DNA of 64,000 nt from Timema cristinae (GCA_039000515.1 JBCFYV010011172.1:70381941-70445940), one strand, 5' to 3'. Positions 1 to 10,973 are shown, counted from the first letter of the stretch. Numbers and translations are program-made. Notes: a model not told the origin generated them from the sequence alone.

Positions 1-127
1 CGAGTTTCACGAAGGCTAGGTTGCTATGACGTCATGGTGACCTCGTCTAGTCGGACTTACCGGACTTGCTTCACCTTGAAGTACGAGCACCTTCATAAGG
101 ACTTCAAGCTCTTATTCTGAATATGTT

Positions 128-345
128 CCTACACAATTTTCAGTTACAAGTTCCAGTTTATGTTACTACAAAGCTTCCAGCTACAAGTTACATTTTATGT
201 TACTACAAAGCTTACAGCTACAAGTTACAAGTTCCATTCTATGTTCCCACAGAGTTTACAGCTACAAGTTCCATTCTATGTTCCTACAGAGCCTACAGCC
301 ACAAGTTCCGTCCTATGTTCCTACAAACAGCTACAAGCTACAGTC
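128..345. repeat. Minisatellite, ~36-bp unit, about 6 copies
   Basis: Degenerate tandem copies of a unit built around acagctacaagttccattct followed by atgttcctacagag. Copies vary from about 32 to 45 bp. The short reading frames here are by-products of the repeat. A single related piece recurs near 755-790. Confidence 0.8.
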
Positions 346-560
346 TTAGAGGGCGTTCAAGTATTACGTAAGCACATTTTTGGCCACTTTCAACCCCCCA
401 TCCTTGTAACAAAAAATAAGCAAATGTCTGAACCCTTCCCCCATGTCTTACGTAAGATGTCAACTTTTTAAAATTTGTTCGCAGGAATAACTTTTTTCGT
501 GAAATTTTGCTTATAGCCTGAACAGGTAGTAAGACGCGATGATAAAAAAATTATTAAAAA
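345..560 (+). mobile_element. MITE-like relic carrying the SINE tail
   Basis: Starts with a gggcgttcaagtattacgta terminus, followed by a C-rich stretch and a second tacgtaag. It ends with gcctgaacaggtagtaagac, a variant of the SINE tail found throughout the window. The same arrangement, inverted, makes up the right half of the element at 50,810-51,565. No matching right terminus was found here, so this copy is probably truncated. Confidence 0.5.
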
Positions 561-1041
561 TCCATGCAATTTATAAATTTCTGGTGATTATTACCAAAGA
601 GGTGTAAATTAATATTTCGAAATAATTGACAATTAACACTGGTATACAATGCATTTAAATTTATTGAACAGATACAATTACAACAAGTTATAACATTATA
701 ATAGTTTAAAATTTTAATCTGGCCTACTTTTAATCAAAGATATATAAAAAAAAGTCTTAGTTCCTGCAAAGCTTACGGCTACAAATCTCCCCTTCAAGGT
801 CTTCACATTCAACGAAAAAATGTAATTTTCGAAAATTAAAAAAACATTTTTTTATTAAAACAAAGTTTAAGTATGCATAAACAAAAAAAGTTATTACATT
901 CATTTCATTGTAAACCAATGAGTCGGAATAGTTAAGTCTGACTGAAGTTTTAAGATACTCCACAAAAACGCCCGTTAGCTGCTAGGGCTACGCAGGGTAG
1001 ACCCGCGTTTTTGACCACAGGCTAGCAGGCTCAGATTTAAT
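560..1041. other. AT-rich, no supported feature
   Basis: Low-complexity AT-rich sequence. The 68-codon minus-strand frame at 757-963 shows no domain or splice signals. Confidence 0.6.
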
Positions 1042-1280
1042 AAGGCCCCTCCCTACACGATCAGTCAATTGTCGGTCCTAATAGGGCCCCTACACGAATA
1101 GTCAGACTGTCAGTATTAATAAGGCCCCTCCCTACACGATCAGTCAGATTGTCGGTCCTAATAGGGCCCCTACACGAATAGTCAGACTGTCAGTATTAAT
1201 AAGGCCCTCCCTACACGATCAGTCAGATTGTCGGTCCTAATAGGGCCCCTACACGAATAGTCAGACTGTCAGTATTAATA
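1042..1280. repeat. Tandem repeat, 79-80 bp, three copies
   Basis: Units begin aaggcccctccctacacgat at 1042, 1121 and 1201 (the third has lost one c) and are nearly identical. Each unit contains two versions of cctacacga..agtcag, so the 80-mer may itself be a diverged dimer. The same motif forms the ends of the foldback element that follows. Confidence 0.9.
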
Positions 1281-1301
1281 TAGTAAAAATTAATACACAC
1301 A

Positions 1302-1810
1302 TTCTGACTGAACGTGTAGGGGCAGTACTGATGGACAAACTTACGAAAATACTGATGTGGCCCGACTTTTCTGATAACATCAGTATCAGTCCATCAGTTT
1401 TGCAAGTGGGGGGAGAGACTGACAGTAATACTGACCGTATGCGGTCTCTTTGTAAATACTAATCGTATAGGGGCCCTATTAGACTGACAGTATGCATCAG
1501 TATCTACAACGAGACCTTACATAAGCAGTCTTCTTCACGTCATTATTTTTATCAATTTCAGCTCCTGCATGCAACGTGAAACAACATGGATGATAATAAA
1601 AATATGTGGGCAGTCTATGTTTGCTACTGAGACTGAAGAAAGTACAGTACTGACGAACGCGCGCACACGGTCAGTATTATGTCAGTCTCTCTCACAACTT
1701 GCAAGACCGATGGACTGATACCGATGTGATCAGAAAATTCTGATCACATAAGTATTTTCATAAGTCCTTCCATCAGTCCATCAGTACTGCCCCTACACGA
1801 TCAGTCGGAC
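1302..1810. mobile_element. Foldback / MITE-type element with ~105-bp inverted arms
   Basis: The arm at 1302-1406 (core tgtaggggcagtactgatgg, ending ttttgcaag) is the imperfect reverse complement of 1698-1810. The central ~290 bp has no coding sequence and contains more short cagt/actg inverted repeats. The structure is that of a foldback or MITE-type non-autonomous DNA transposon. The superfamily is not determined and no clean TSD was seen. Confidence 0.7.
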
Positions 1811-2104
1811 TCTAGTATTAATTATTACTTTATTAATACTGACATTCAGACTGATCGTGTAAGTTGTATAGGTACAGTACATAATGAATCGCAATAAAAC
1901 CGCGGTGCATGTTGGGATCACGTGCTTAGTTATCTCCTCCAATACTACGGCGTAGTGTGTGTATAATCATCACACATGTCCACTCATTAATGTATCGTTA
2001 CGACAGTGACTACTTTACGACTTTAGAGTATTTAACGTGCACTTTATTAACCATACAAACTATATCAGGAGTTCACGACCCACTCCGGTGGTCAAATGAT
2101 CTAA
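1811..2104. other. No supported feature
   Basis: Continues briefly with cctacacgatcagtc-type repeats to about 1870, then unique sequence. The 63-codon frame at 1957-2148 looks incidental. Confidence 0.5.
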
Positions 2105-2160
2105 GCCTGGCATGTCAAACTCATTTTGTACTGCGAGCCACAAAATAAAAGTTGTATTAT
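2105..2160 (-). mobile_element. hAT-type terminal inverted repeat
   Basis: The sequence cctggcatgtcaaactcatt followed by a gagccac..gggccgc block is the widely found hAT-family terminus. It lies about 290 bp beyond the C-terminal end of the transposase relic at 2391-2770, where the 3' end of a minus-strand hAT element is expected. The 5' end of this copy was not found. Confidence 0.6.
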
Positions 2161-2390
2161 TGAGGGCCGCATTTAGAGATAAGTAAAATAAAACTTTTTT
2201 TTTAGGATTACTTTAAGCACATAGTGCTAATACCAGATATTATTGTGTTCACATACGTAAATCTACAGAGTATTCTTAGAATTAAAAATATTACAAAACA
2301 AACATTTGTTTATAATAATGAGTTGCATAATATGTTATTATATTCATAAATAAGTCAAAATCTAAAATAGAGAAAAAAAACATTACAAAA

Positions 2391-2770
2391 TCATGCGTTC
2401 TTAAGATTGTTACATACCGTATTATTTTTAGTGGAAGTGGAGCCTTGGTAATGTTCTCCAAATAGCAAATCATCACAATTTGGTATGATGTCATAATCTG
2501 ACATAATTTTCAAAATTGAAGATCTATGATGATCAGTTAATCTTGACCTTTCTAGAGTTTTGTTATTTTTCGCTAAAGAAAAGAGGTTTTCACATACATA
2601 TATGCTCCTGAACATAGCTAGTATACGCGTAGCGAAAGCTGGCACTCTGGAAAACTGACCTACAGATAAATAGTTGTAAGAACTTGGGATTCCAACTTAT
2701 ACTTCACTTCCATACAAATATTGTAGTTCCCATCTCTCTTGAAAACAACGATGTTCTTCAAACGATATAT
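2391..2770 (-). pseudogene. hAT transposase C-terminal fragment
   Basis: The frame contains YVCENLFSLAKNNKT, then RSRLTDHHRSSIL and a final PNCDDL stretch. This is the order and spacing of the hAT dimerisation region (CEqlFS...sRLtd.hl..iLri....pdid.L) seen in GTF2IRD2/SCAND3-like hAT proteins. The frame can be read upstream through NYLSVGQFSRVPAFA, with an in-frame stop near 2698, into an RWELQYLYGSEV stretch, the usual preceding helix. The N-terminal and DDE regions are missing: sequence before about 2770 is an AT microsatellite. The encoded part would be roughly 110 of about 600 residues. It is a dead 3' remnant, with the family assigned by motif only. Confidence 0.75.
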
Positions 2771-2852
2771 ATATATAACGATATATATATATAACGATAT
2801 ATATATATATAACAATATATATAACGATATATATAAAACGATATATACATAT
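2764..2852. repeat. AT microsatellite with ataacg interruptions
   Basis: Repeated (at)n blocks separated by aacg. The array sits exactly where the hAT transposase relic stops. Confidence 0.9.
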
Positions 2853-3314
2853 TGGTACTAGACTTTGACATAATCTTTATCATATTATACCAGTTTAACT
2901 AAAGACAAATAAAACACCAAACTACATCACTTTAATTCTCCTCATAGACGTTGATCGTGAGTTTTCATTACAATGACGTAGGCGGGATTTCTCAATGGTT
3001 TATCCAAAATTTAGACGGCTCTGAAGTGTGAAGCGACTGTGGAACGTTATTAGTCAAAAATTCCAGTGCAAAATATTTATTGTATTTCCTATAATTGTTA
3101 TTATTTTAACGACATTGCTTACTTGGAGATTTCAAAGCTATATTGCGAAGCGGGTTGCATCTTAACTTCGCACTTGAGCAGTCTAAGCACTATCCCACCT
3201 AGAAGCTAATGTACAAAATAGATAGAGAGGGAATAAAATGAGAAGTTCACCCTGAGAAGGTTTTTTGTCTATGAGCTGATAACCTTTTCCCTCTTCCTCT
3301 GACGCGTTTACACA

Positions 3315-3566
3315 GTCACTTTGACATGCATGATCTAATCCCTAATGCGTCACTTTCACAATGGATGGATTCCCGGTGACGGGGAAATTGGGGTTCGAAT
3401 CTCAGTCGAGGGTACTGAGGTGTTTTCCCCTCCCCTAAAGTGTCTTAAACTATCTCTCCAAACAATTGTGGTTATACTTCATCTGAATGCAGCCTTCCTC
3501 ATCACAAACACATTAGTGTAATTTGTAAATATACGCGAAAATCGAACAGGTAGTAAAACCCAGTGA
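3315..3566 (+). repeat. tRNA-derived SINE, diverged
   Basis: Contains a B-box-like ggttcgaatctcagtc, a ctccctcc-like middle (here clusters of cct), a cattagtgtaat block, and the tail tcgaacaggtagtaaaaccc. The head (catgatctaa..gcgtcac) matches the phenotype of the copies near 18,268 and 42,905. Confidence 0.7.
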
Positions 3567-3608
3567 CAAAAATCCTACGAATTAGCACAGTATACTTTAT
3601 TTTAGAAC

Positions 3609-4217
3609 ATACGTGCCAAACTCGTTTGACCATAAGATCCGCATTAACATTGAAAATAACGAGGGGGTCGCATTTCAGAATTGTCAATATTGTCACCATC
3701 TTAAATGGAAAAATCTCAATTTTAAAATCCTTACTATAGCAAAAATAAAATTAAGATTACATAAAATGTTAAGACTTATCCTATAATTTTTTTTACCAAA
3801 CGTTTGAAACCTTATATTTACATCAAGAGTTTGAGGAGTTTGAGATCTCGTGTTGAAGTCACGCTCAAAATATATGACAAATGCGTTTCGGTAAATGTGT
3901 TAGCTCGGGTATTTGTTCCATTTCATGAACGGAAACACACTTGTGTTCTGACAAATATTTCACATATTTGGTGCGCAAATTTAACAATTTTTGGGGATCA
4001 AGCTTTGGTGAGTAATGAATAAAATTAAGCACACCAACATCACTTATTATATTTCACCAAATAATGTCTAACTTTTAAATGTCATAATCTCAAATGTTGT
4101 ATTCCTACAACGTTTATAGAAAAGGATAAAAGGGCCACATTGTATAATGGTCCATCAAAAGGTCCGCGGGCCGCACAAAATCATGAATCGGGCCACATGC
4201 AAGTTTGACCTGCCTGG
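3609..4217. mobile_element. Non-autonomous hAT element with 8-bp TSD
   Basis: The right end (reverse complement begins ccaggcaggtcaaacttgca) and left end (atacgtgccaaactcgtttg) resemble the hAT terminus at 2105. They are flanked by direct repeats of tttagaac at 3601-3608 and 4218-4225. The flank identity continues for four more bases (atac), so the exact left boundary is uncertain. An 8-bp TSD is the hAT norm. There is no transposase inside. The 65- and 72-codon frames within are incidental. Confidence 0.65.
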
Positions 4218-4225
4218 TTTAGAAC

Positions 4226-4540
4226 ATACACACCACCCGGCCGTTAATTCATCACTGGGAAAGGTGAAGACAAAAATTCACCAATGATATATATACATAT
4301 GTTTTTACTTTCCGAGAAAGAGGCGCTAGCGACTGAGATATTTCGATGATATGATTGTTTTTGAAACATATTGCCTGTGTCCGATGGACGGACAAATAAA
4401 TAAAAAGGGAGATCACCCCACGTTCCTAGGCAAGTCTTAATGATTAGTTATTCGTATGAGATTATTAATGTGCATTTTGTATACACATGTTGGTATCACA
4501 GTAGCACGAATTAGCACTCAGAACAACAGGACTAATAAAT
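4226..4540. other. No supported feature
   Basis: Unique-looking sequence with no coding signal and no tail or TIR motif. Confidence 0.5.
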
Positions 4541-4544
4541 ATCC

Positions 4545-4770
4545 CTAAAACTAGAAATTGGCAACCCTGGTAGCAAAACGAATAAAATAACTAGAACTAG
4601 GAATTTACTATCTGGGTTACAAAACGAACAAACAAAATTAGAACTAGGAATTTACTATCTGGGCAGCAAAATTAACAAACAAAACTGGCACTAAGAATTT
4701 ACTATCCGGTTAACAAAACGGACAAAACTAGCACTAGGAATTTACTACCTAGGTAATAAAACTAATACCG
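4545..4770. repeat. Degenerate tandem repeat, ~57 bp, 4 copies
   Basis: Repeats of aactaggaatttactatctg followed by an a-rich gcaaaacgaacaaac block. Copies diverge by substitutions and small indels. Confidence 0.8.
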
Positions 4771-4990
4771 AAAGGGTAGTAAGGCGCGGTGTTTATGTAT
4801 ATAATATACTGTATATTAACGTCTTACGAGGTGCTTATAGTTATAGGCTATATATATATATATAAGAGAGTATAACCTGAACGCGTAGAAAACGCAGTGC
4901 TTACATACATATAATATCTATTAGCGTCTTACGTGGTAATTATATAGGCCTATATAAGCACCGTGTATTACTACTCGTTCGAGTTAAATG
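4763..4990. repeat. Cluster of SINE tail fragments in both orientations
   Basis: Three tail pieces without heads: ccgaaagggtagtaaggcgc (+, about 4767-4790), cctgaacgcgtagaaaacgc (+, about 4877-4897) and caccgtgtattactactcgt (-, about 4963-4985). Short (ta)n tracts lie between them. They look like 5'-truncated SINE insertions. Confidence 0.6.
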
Positions 4991-5985
4991 GTCTTTTTGT
5001 ATTAGTAACTTATCGTGAATCATCGTAGCATAGATCTATTGAAATACATTTCTGTCATCCTATAATAATTACTAACAATTGTTTGAACAATTTTCTTTTA
5101 ACATTATATTTGTTTTATTTTCATTCATAATTTGTTGGGGTGTTTGTATCCAATTATTTTTAAAACTTTTATTTACAACACATAATTTAAAAGAGGATTT
5201 AAAAAAAAAAAAGTTTTGATGCTATTTTTAACGTTCGTTTCAAATTAAAACATAATTTATTGTAAATTGAGAAATCCTATCGAAAATAGTTTAGCAACAA
5301 AATAGCGTTTTGTATAAATATTAGCCTTTTTTAAAAAAAAAAGTAGCAAAAGAGAGTTGCACTTTTGGATTTGCCAATTATTTATTTGTTTTGTTACTCA
5401 GTAGATTTCTTGTGCTAGTTCTGTTTATTCGTTTTAATGTCCAGGCAGTGTATATATATGAACTTACTACCCGACTGAAAGAAATAACAATTAACACCCA
5501 CTATAAGGAATTTACTAAATGGCTAACAGATCAAACAAATAGCCCTCATTACACGACAGGATTAAATTTAGCTTTCTTTCCAGAAGAGTGTTGGTGTATT
5601 TATTACAGATTCACTCTCCTCCTTTTAACATCAAGCGTGTCACAGAGTAGTCACGTGTCCAGTGGATTAAGCTCATTACGTTGTAAACACGAGCAGCCCC
5701 ATGTGGCACATTAATATGTCAAGTGGTCTAGGTTTAGTAGTCCAAGGTTTCACTCCAGAGATATCAAGATGGACCCAATCAAGTGGTTCTTTACAGTTAT
5801 TAGGACATAACAGACACAGGTGAATATAACATAGTCAAGTGGTTCGTTACAGTTACTAGGATATAGTGGTGGCGAAACCGGGGGGAACGGGGGCCATTTT
5901 ACCCTCCAGAAATAATCTGCCACTCCACCCCCAGCCCCCATCCGAGATAATCAAATCCTCTGATATTATTGAGTATGAAGCTGAA
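4991..5985. other. AT-rich, no supported gene
   Basis: The 107-codon frame at 5391-5714 has no recognisable domain, starts in AT-rich low-complexity sequence and has no splice context. I do not call it a gene. Confidence 0.5.
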
Positions 5986-5989
5986 CGCT

Positions 5990-6429
5990 CGCCTTAAATA
6001 AAACTCCAAATAACTTCTAGATGCATTCAAACATCAACAATTTAACGGAGAAGATCCCTTCTAAGGGCATTAAACTGTCAGAAAAAATAAAAGTAAGGAG
6101 TACTCTATATAGCTTTTAGGGCCATTCAAATATACAAAATTTCTAGAGGAGGACCACTCCAACTAGTTTCTGAAAGATTTAAATCATTAGGTATTTGTTG
6201 GTAGAAACCACTTCAAATTTTTTCTAGAAGCATCTAATTTTCAAAAGATTTACAGAGAGAAACGCTCAAAATAGCTTCTAGGAAGATCCCACTTTCAAAA
6301 TATTGCCGGACTAATACCACTTAAAATAGCTTCTGGTGGCATCTATTTTTCGAGAAAAATTCATGCGAGGAGCAGTTTAAATAGCTTCTAGAACATCCGA
6401 ATTCCAAAAAATTTCTGGGGGAAGACCCC
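5990..6429. repeat. Degenerate ~54-bp tandem array entering the assembly gap
   Basis: Seven or eight diverged units, each with aaatagcttctag, a short variable middle, then agaccact or a variant. The last unit runs into the N gap, so the real array is probably longer and may be why assembly failed here. Confidence 0.75.
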
Positions 6430-6529
6430 NNNNNNNNNNNNNNNNNNNNNNNNNNNNNNNNNNNNNNNNNNNNNNNNNNNNNNNNNNNNNNNNNNNNNNN
6501 NNNNNNNNNNNNNNNNNNNNNNNNNNNNN
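6430..6529. other. Assembly gap (100 N)
   Basis: Exactly 100 N, a conventional placeholder. The true length is unknown. Short frames across it are artefacts. Confidence 0.99.
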
Positions 6530-6875
6530 AAATGAAAATCTTGAATTTGGAATATGGTCCAAATAAACATAATATTTTGTTAAGACGAGTATTAATTGGG
6601 TAACCCTAGATTAGGGTTTTGTTATGTATATAGTGATAAGCAGGGCTTGGGATTTTGATGACATGTATTTTTTTCCCATCACATACAAAGCTCCAATAAA
6701 ACTTTGTTCATGATCCCCCTTATAATAGAGGAGATGCGGGTATTATGAAATAGTCGGGAAATACGGAATACCATTTTTTTTCTCCTCTTTTAAAGCAACA
6801 CAATCGATCGTTAAACTATTTAAACTATTACAGAAAAACAATGTTGAACCGCTAGTGACTCCTTCACTTCGACAG
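6530..6875. other. No supported feature
   Basis: AT-rich sequence between the assembly gap and the Harbinger transposase fragment. Nothing recognised. Confidence 0.5.
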
Positions 6876-7130
6876 TCAACTGATAGTTTTGTGAGAGAAA
6901 TCTTCAAAATGTATTCCTGTTGCTAGGTATCTTAAGGTCAACCTTAAGCTCTCTTCGACAGAAATACAATTTCTCATATTCGTAATATTTCTCTCTAAAA
7001 AGGGCTTCACCTTGTCTGCTAAAATATTGAAAGTTCCCGAACTCATCCTAAAGTAATTTGGAAAATCACTGGCACGGGTAGTTTGTATCTCACTTAATAA
7101 ATTTATATGTGAGTATTGATCGCGTTTTTT
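6876..7130 (-). pseudogene. PIF/Harbinger transposase N-terminal fragment
   Basis: A minus-strand frame from about 7128 to the stop at 6876-6878 is open for roughly 84 codons. It reads RDQYSHINLLSEI, then FPNYFRMSSGTFNILADKV, then NCISVEESLRLTLRYLATG. This matches the N-terminal helical block of PIF/Harbinger (HARBI1-type) transposases: L..EL, then F.NF.RMs...F..L...v, then is..erl.ltLRyLAtG. The frame shifts upstream at an a-run near 7131 and ends where the HTH would begin. It differs from the transposase of the two large Harbinger elements further along, so it comes from a second lineage. No DDE residues are present, so it is a dead fragment. Confidence 0.75.
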
Positions 7131-7134
7131 TTAT

Positions 7135-7790
7135 CCATTCCTTCACCAAACATTACGTTTCACATTTCCTCTTCGTACTTGGACATAATATGATGGATAA
7201 ACACGTTTTTTCATGTTATTCATTTTTAAAAGTGTAAAAACGTAGACTTTTTTCAAGAAATAATAATGTTTTTCCTAATCTAGTTGGACCTCCACTGAGT
7301 TGTTTACAAACTTGAGTTCGAATAAGTTCGGTCAGTATTATGACATTAAGGCTGTGCCTACCCATAAATTCACGGTTCTAATAAACAAACTTTTCTTTTA
7401 AATATTAAATAATTCAACATTGTTGTTTTTTGTTTATTTTAGTAACATATCTGGGCATCTTTCATAATTCTTATGGAATTTTCAACCATGCTAAAAATAG
7501 TTATTGAAATATTTTTATTAAAATGTTTCCATTTCAATGCATTTTAAATGGGAAAAAAAAAATTATTATTTGATTTATTTATTTTCTTTGTACAATTAAA
7601 AAAAGTGTTTGTTTATAACATATTATTTAATGAATAATTTCTTTTTCTTTTTAGACATTTTTTTTAAAATTTGGGTTAGCTTCAAAAATCACGACGATAT
7701 TGAGCTCTAACGACTCTGTAGAATCTGTAGAATCTGTAGAATTCGGTAAAAGGTTGCATTCAGTATTAGAGAGAGTGTAAACCAAAACAT
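7135..7790. other. AT-rich, no supported gene
   Basis: Homopolymer-rich sequence. A 9-bp tandem (tagaatctg, three copies) sits near 7717-7745. Confidence 0.5.
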
Positions 7791-7794
7791 GTAG

Positions 7795-7990
7795 TATAGT
7801 GTGATCAGAGCTAACCTTGATGTGCTGGGTTTGATTCCCGACTGGTACCGTGGGAATTTTTAAAAAAGGGGAATAATTTCCATAGTGACACAGGGTTTTC
7901 TTAGTTAGACTTAAGCGGATTAAGTCTTTATTAGGTTACCGAAGGTATTGGCTAATTCTTTCCGCAAATTGATTATACAAGTGAAGTAAC
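7795..7990 (+). repeat. tRNA-derived SINE, third head type
   Basis: The head has a B-box ggtttgattcccgactggta preceded by gatcagagctaacc, and the body continues gtgggaatttttaaaa..cagggttttcttagttag. The same head and body order is present in reverse at 43,660-43,830, which supports a distinct SINE family. The common tail is not obvious here. Confidence 0.6.
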
Positions 7991-7998
7991 CCAAGACG

Positions 7999-8013
7999 CT
8001 ATTATTATTATTA

Positions 8014-8060
<47 letters not shown>
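7999..8060. repeat. (ATT)n microsatellite
   Basis: About 20 ATT units with one interruption. Confidence 0.95.
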
Positions 8061-8062
<2 letters not shown>

Positions 8063-8350
8063 ATCAGACGAGGTCTGAGAGTCAGATTCACTGCTCAGGC
8101 TATGAGCTTCTGTAAATTCCCGTTTTGTAAATATTTTCGTGGATTTAGAAAATAGCTATGGTATCCAAGATTCCCTTTAGACATGCCAATGGAACAAAGA
8201 ATAGAAAGATAAACACACAAGTAGCCATACCACAATTCACACAAGTTCACAACGTTGATTGTAAAGTGCAGGAGAAAATAAACAAAATGTCACACAGGGG
8301 ATTTGTGCGCGTTTATTATTATTGGTCTTCGGCCAAATTGATTTCCAAAT

Positions 8351-8590
8351 TAGTGGCGTAGTTGGCTAACGGCTAGTCGTGTTGAGCTCGCTGCTGAGGA
8401 TGGGGAGATCGAGGTTCGAATCTAGGTCGGGTGAATGAGGGGGGGGGAGGGGTTCCTACTGGTTTTCCACTCTCCCTCCACACAAATGCGGGTTCACTTC
8501 CTCTAATTTTAACCTTCCCAATTTCCTAATTCCATTAACGTTTTTAGTACTTAAAGCGTATAACCCGAAGGGTAGTAAGACGTGGTGCTA

Positions 8591-8626
<36 letters not shown>

Positions 8627-8627
8627 T
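8351..8627 (+). repeat. tRNA-derived SINE, main family, with (AAT)n tail
   Basis: The head is gtggcgtagttggctaacgg (A box) and gaggttcgaatctaggtcg (B box). The body has a g-run, tccactctccctccac and cgggttcacttcctct. The tail cgaagggtagtaagacgtgg is followed by gctaaataat and about 11 AAT units. The tail microsatellite appears to have grown from the SINE's own 3' terminus. Confidence 0.9.
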
Positions 8628-9100
8628 AGTAGATAAAATGCCCCCCTCAAGAAAGTTTTCTCTCCTAAAACACTGAAATCTATATGTAAATGGTCACAAT
8701 TCTTCATACGAGTTGGAAACTTATCAGAGGCAAGCTCTCTGTCAGTTCTCAGTTCACAAATACAGCACGTGATAATACATTGTATTTGAGCCACTTTTAT
8801 ACAGTTGGATGTTGAAAATTCTCTTATCACTGCTAAACGGCGAGGGGGTGAGTTGAGTCACGTTCACAGAAGTAGCAAAGGTTTAAAGAGACAGTTTCAA
8901 TATCACAGGCCATTCACCAAACTAGTGAGATTATTTTGCAGCTTGAAACAGCTGTAAACGAAAACATTTTGTGAATAGCGGGCTTGAATTCCTGCTGGGA
9001 ACACGACGAGTCTTTTAAATTAACTGTTTTGAAAGCTATTAACAAAGAGATTCTTGACTTTGTCAACCAAATGGCTTCATAAATTAAAATATAATATTAT
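8628..9100. other. No supported gene
   Basis: The minus-strand frame at 8588-8830 is partly poly-Ile from the microsatellite and otherwise unrecognised. Confidence 0.5.
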
Positions 9101-9104
9101 TATT

Positions 9105-9240
9105 ATGATTAGCACCGCGTCTTATTTACCCGTTCGGGTTATACGCACTTACGCTAATGTGTAATGTTAGGGTGATTGTGAGATGAAATGAGGACCTACA
9201 GTTTAACGGGAATCCAAAACCACGGTGGCGGCCTGGCATT
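9105..9240 (-). repeat. SINE, second family, 5'-truncated
   Basis: The reverse complement matches the 3' half of the copy at 13,363-13,648, including the accgtggt block, tttaaactgtaggtcctc and the gtatAACCCGAACGGGTA-type tail. The tRNA head is missing, as expected for target-primed 5' truncation. Confidence 0.8.
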
Positions 9241-9359
9241 TAAAATATAATAATTATTTTACTTGTAAAGCTAATTTATTACAAGTTTAACTGTGGCATA
9301 TAAATATACAATGGTGAAAAAACACTAAGCAAATTTTTATTTAGCTTAACCTACTTCTT

Positions 9360-9600
9360 ACCTGCATCGGTGAGCATGCGGAAATTAAAAACGCCAAGCT
9401 CACTTAGTCTTGTTTCCTGGCAAGAGTAAGGTTAGGATTCAAATTCTGAGTTTTCTGCGGGTAATTTCCTAAATGGTTTCTCTCTCTCCCTACTTGAATG
9501 AGTGTACTTTTCCCACTCAATTCTATCTTCCTAGTCCCTACCACAATAGTGCAGTTAAATGTGGATAGCCCGGATGAGTAGTGAGATGAGGGACCAAAAA
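9360..9600 (+). repeat. Diverged SINE relic
   Basis: Decayed copy with gattcaaattctgag in the B-box position, tttcctaaatggtttctctc, and a tail degraded to gcccggatgagtagtgagat. Confidence 0.55.
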
Positions 9601-9675
9601 AGGTTTGTTTAGTTGTCTTAAATTAACTCAACGCTTTCAATTTGTCAACACAGAAACTTAATTTTGTAAATATAT

Positions 9676-9716
9676 TTTAGCATCGTGTCTTACTACCCGT
9701 TCAGCTTATACGCCTG
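9676..9716 (-). repeat. SINE tail fragment
   Basis: tagcatcgtgtcttactacc followed by cgttcagcttatacgc is the reverse complement of the shared tail, with no attached head. Confidence 0.75.
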
Positions 9717-10970
9717 CGATTTAATTACTTATTGCTTTACCATATATTTTTTGTTGGCTCACTGTGCAGATATTGTTTTTAAAAAACTCAGAAATGGTTG
9801 ATTGCTAGTGACGAAGATTTTGGGTTAAATCCCGACAGAAGCAAGGGCTGGCCATTTAAAAGTATCACTAGATGCCTACACTGAAAAGCAAGAACTTGCC
9901 CTCATTTTGTTAAAAATATAAATATTTAAGAAAATTTTAATTTTTGATATTTTAATTAAAAAAATAGACTAGGGTTTATTTAAACAAAAACATAATAAAT
10001 TGTGAGAAAATATTTGTTAGTCAAAGAATAAAGAATTTGTTGAGTAAATGTATTTAAATTAAATTTAAATAATAATTAAATGTGCTGCTTGCTGTAGCGC
10101 TGAACGATGTTGCAGGGATCCAGAAAATTCCCCCATTTTTTAAATTTCAAAATAAAGGGTCATACCGGAATGAAGGTGAAAGTATCAACATGGCTCAGTA
10201 TAAATTAAAACCTTTCATTATAAGTTTAATGGTTAAAAAAAAGGGAAAAAAAAAAGTGTAGTTAGTTCATTTTTGATATGTTTAAAAAAATATACATTTT
10301 CTAGCCTATTCCTAAAACTAATAAAGATAATTTTTAAATGCCACAACGTATAATTATTTTTTGGATTGCTTTAGAAGTTTTAAAGCTTTATAGCTGACGT
10401 TTCATTATAAAAAAGTGTGTTTGTGTGAGGATATTTCCCTTCTATTGGGGGGAGGTGGGGGGGGGTAATAGATTTTTGGGAGGGAGTGAACGGGTAAAAA
10501 AGGGGGGGGGGGGATTTTATAGCCATCCTTTATCCTGACAGAAAAATACTCACAATACTGTAAAAAATTGTGTCATTGTATTCAGTGACTGAATCACATC
10601 TGTCCCCATACATATTGTAACCACAAATAATAGTTGTGACAAACAGCTTTGGTCTCACGTATCTCAATGTGCATTGCAAAAATCACGCATTTGCAGACCA
10701 TAGTTAATAAAGATGTATAATCACTCGTTTCAGGAAAATAATTCCATTTTTAGATTGAAAAGAGTAATCTTTAAAATACATCCTTATGTATGTATTGCCT
10801 GTGTTATGTTCTAAACGTTTAAATATTTGGCCTTATTAAACCCCTTATTTTATACTGCTAACAGTTAGAGATGTAAGGAGGAAAATTTTCAATTATTTTT
10901 TCTTGTTGATTAATTTCAACTGATTAAATGGATAATAATAACAGTAATTTAAAAAAAATTAGTGGTAGTG
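9717..10970. other. AT-rich, no supported gene
   Basis: Long A/T homopolymers and a G-run block at 10,440-10,515. No coding or structural signal recognised. Confidence 0.5.
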
Positions 10971-10973
10971 AGA

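Noticed and set aside
2780..2850. CRISPR-like spaced repeats
   Set aside because: Simple AT microsatellite in a eukaryotic genome. The other short-unit arrays are minisatellites with no unique spacers.
8588..8830. 80-codon minus frame as a small gene
   Set aside because: Its C-terminus is poly-Ile from the AAT microsatellite, and the rest has no recognised motif.
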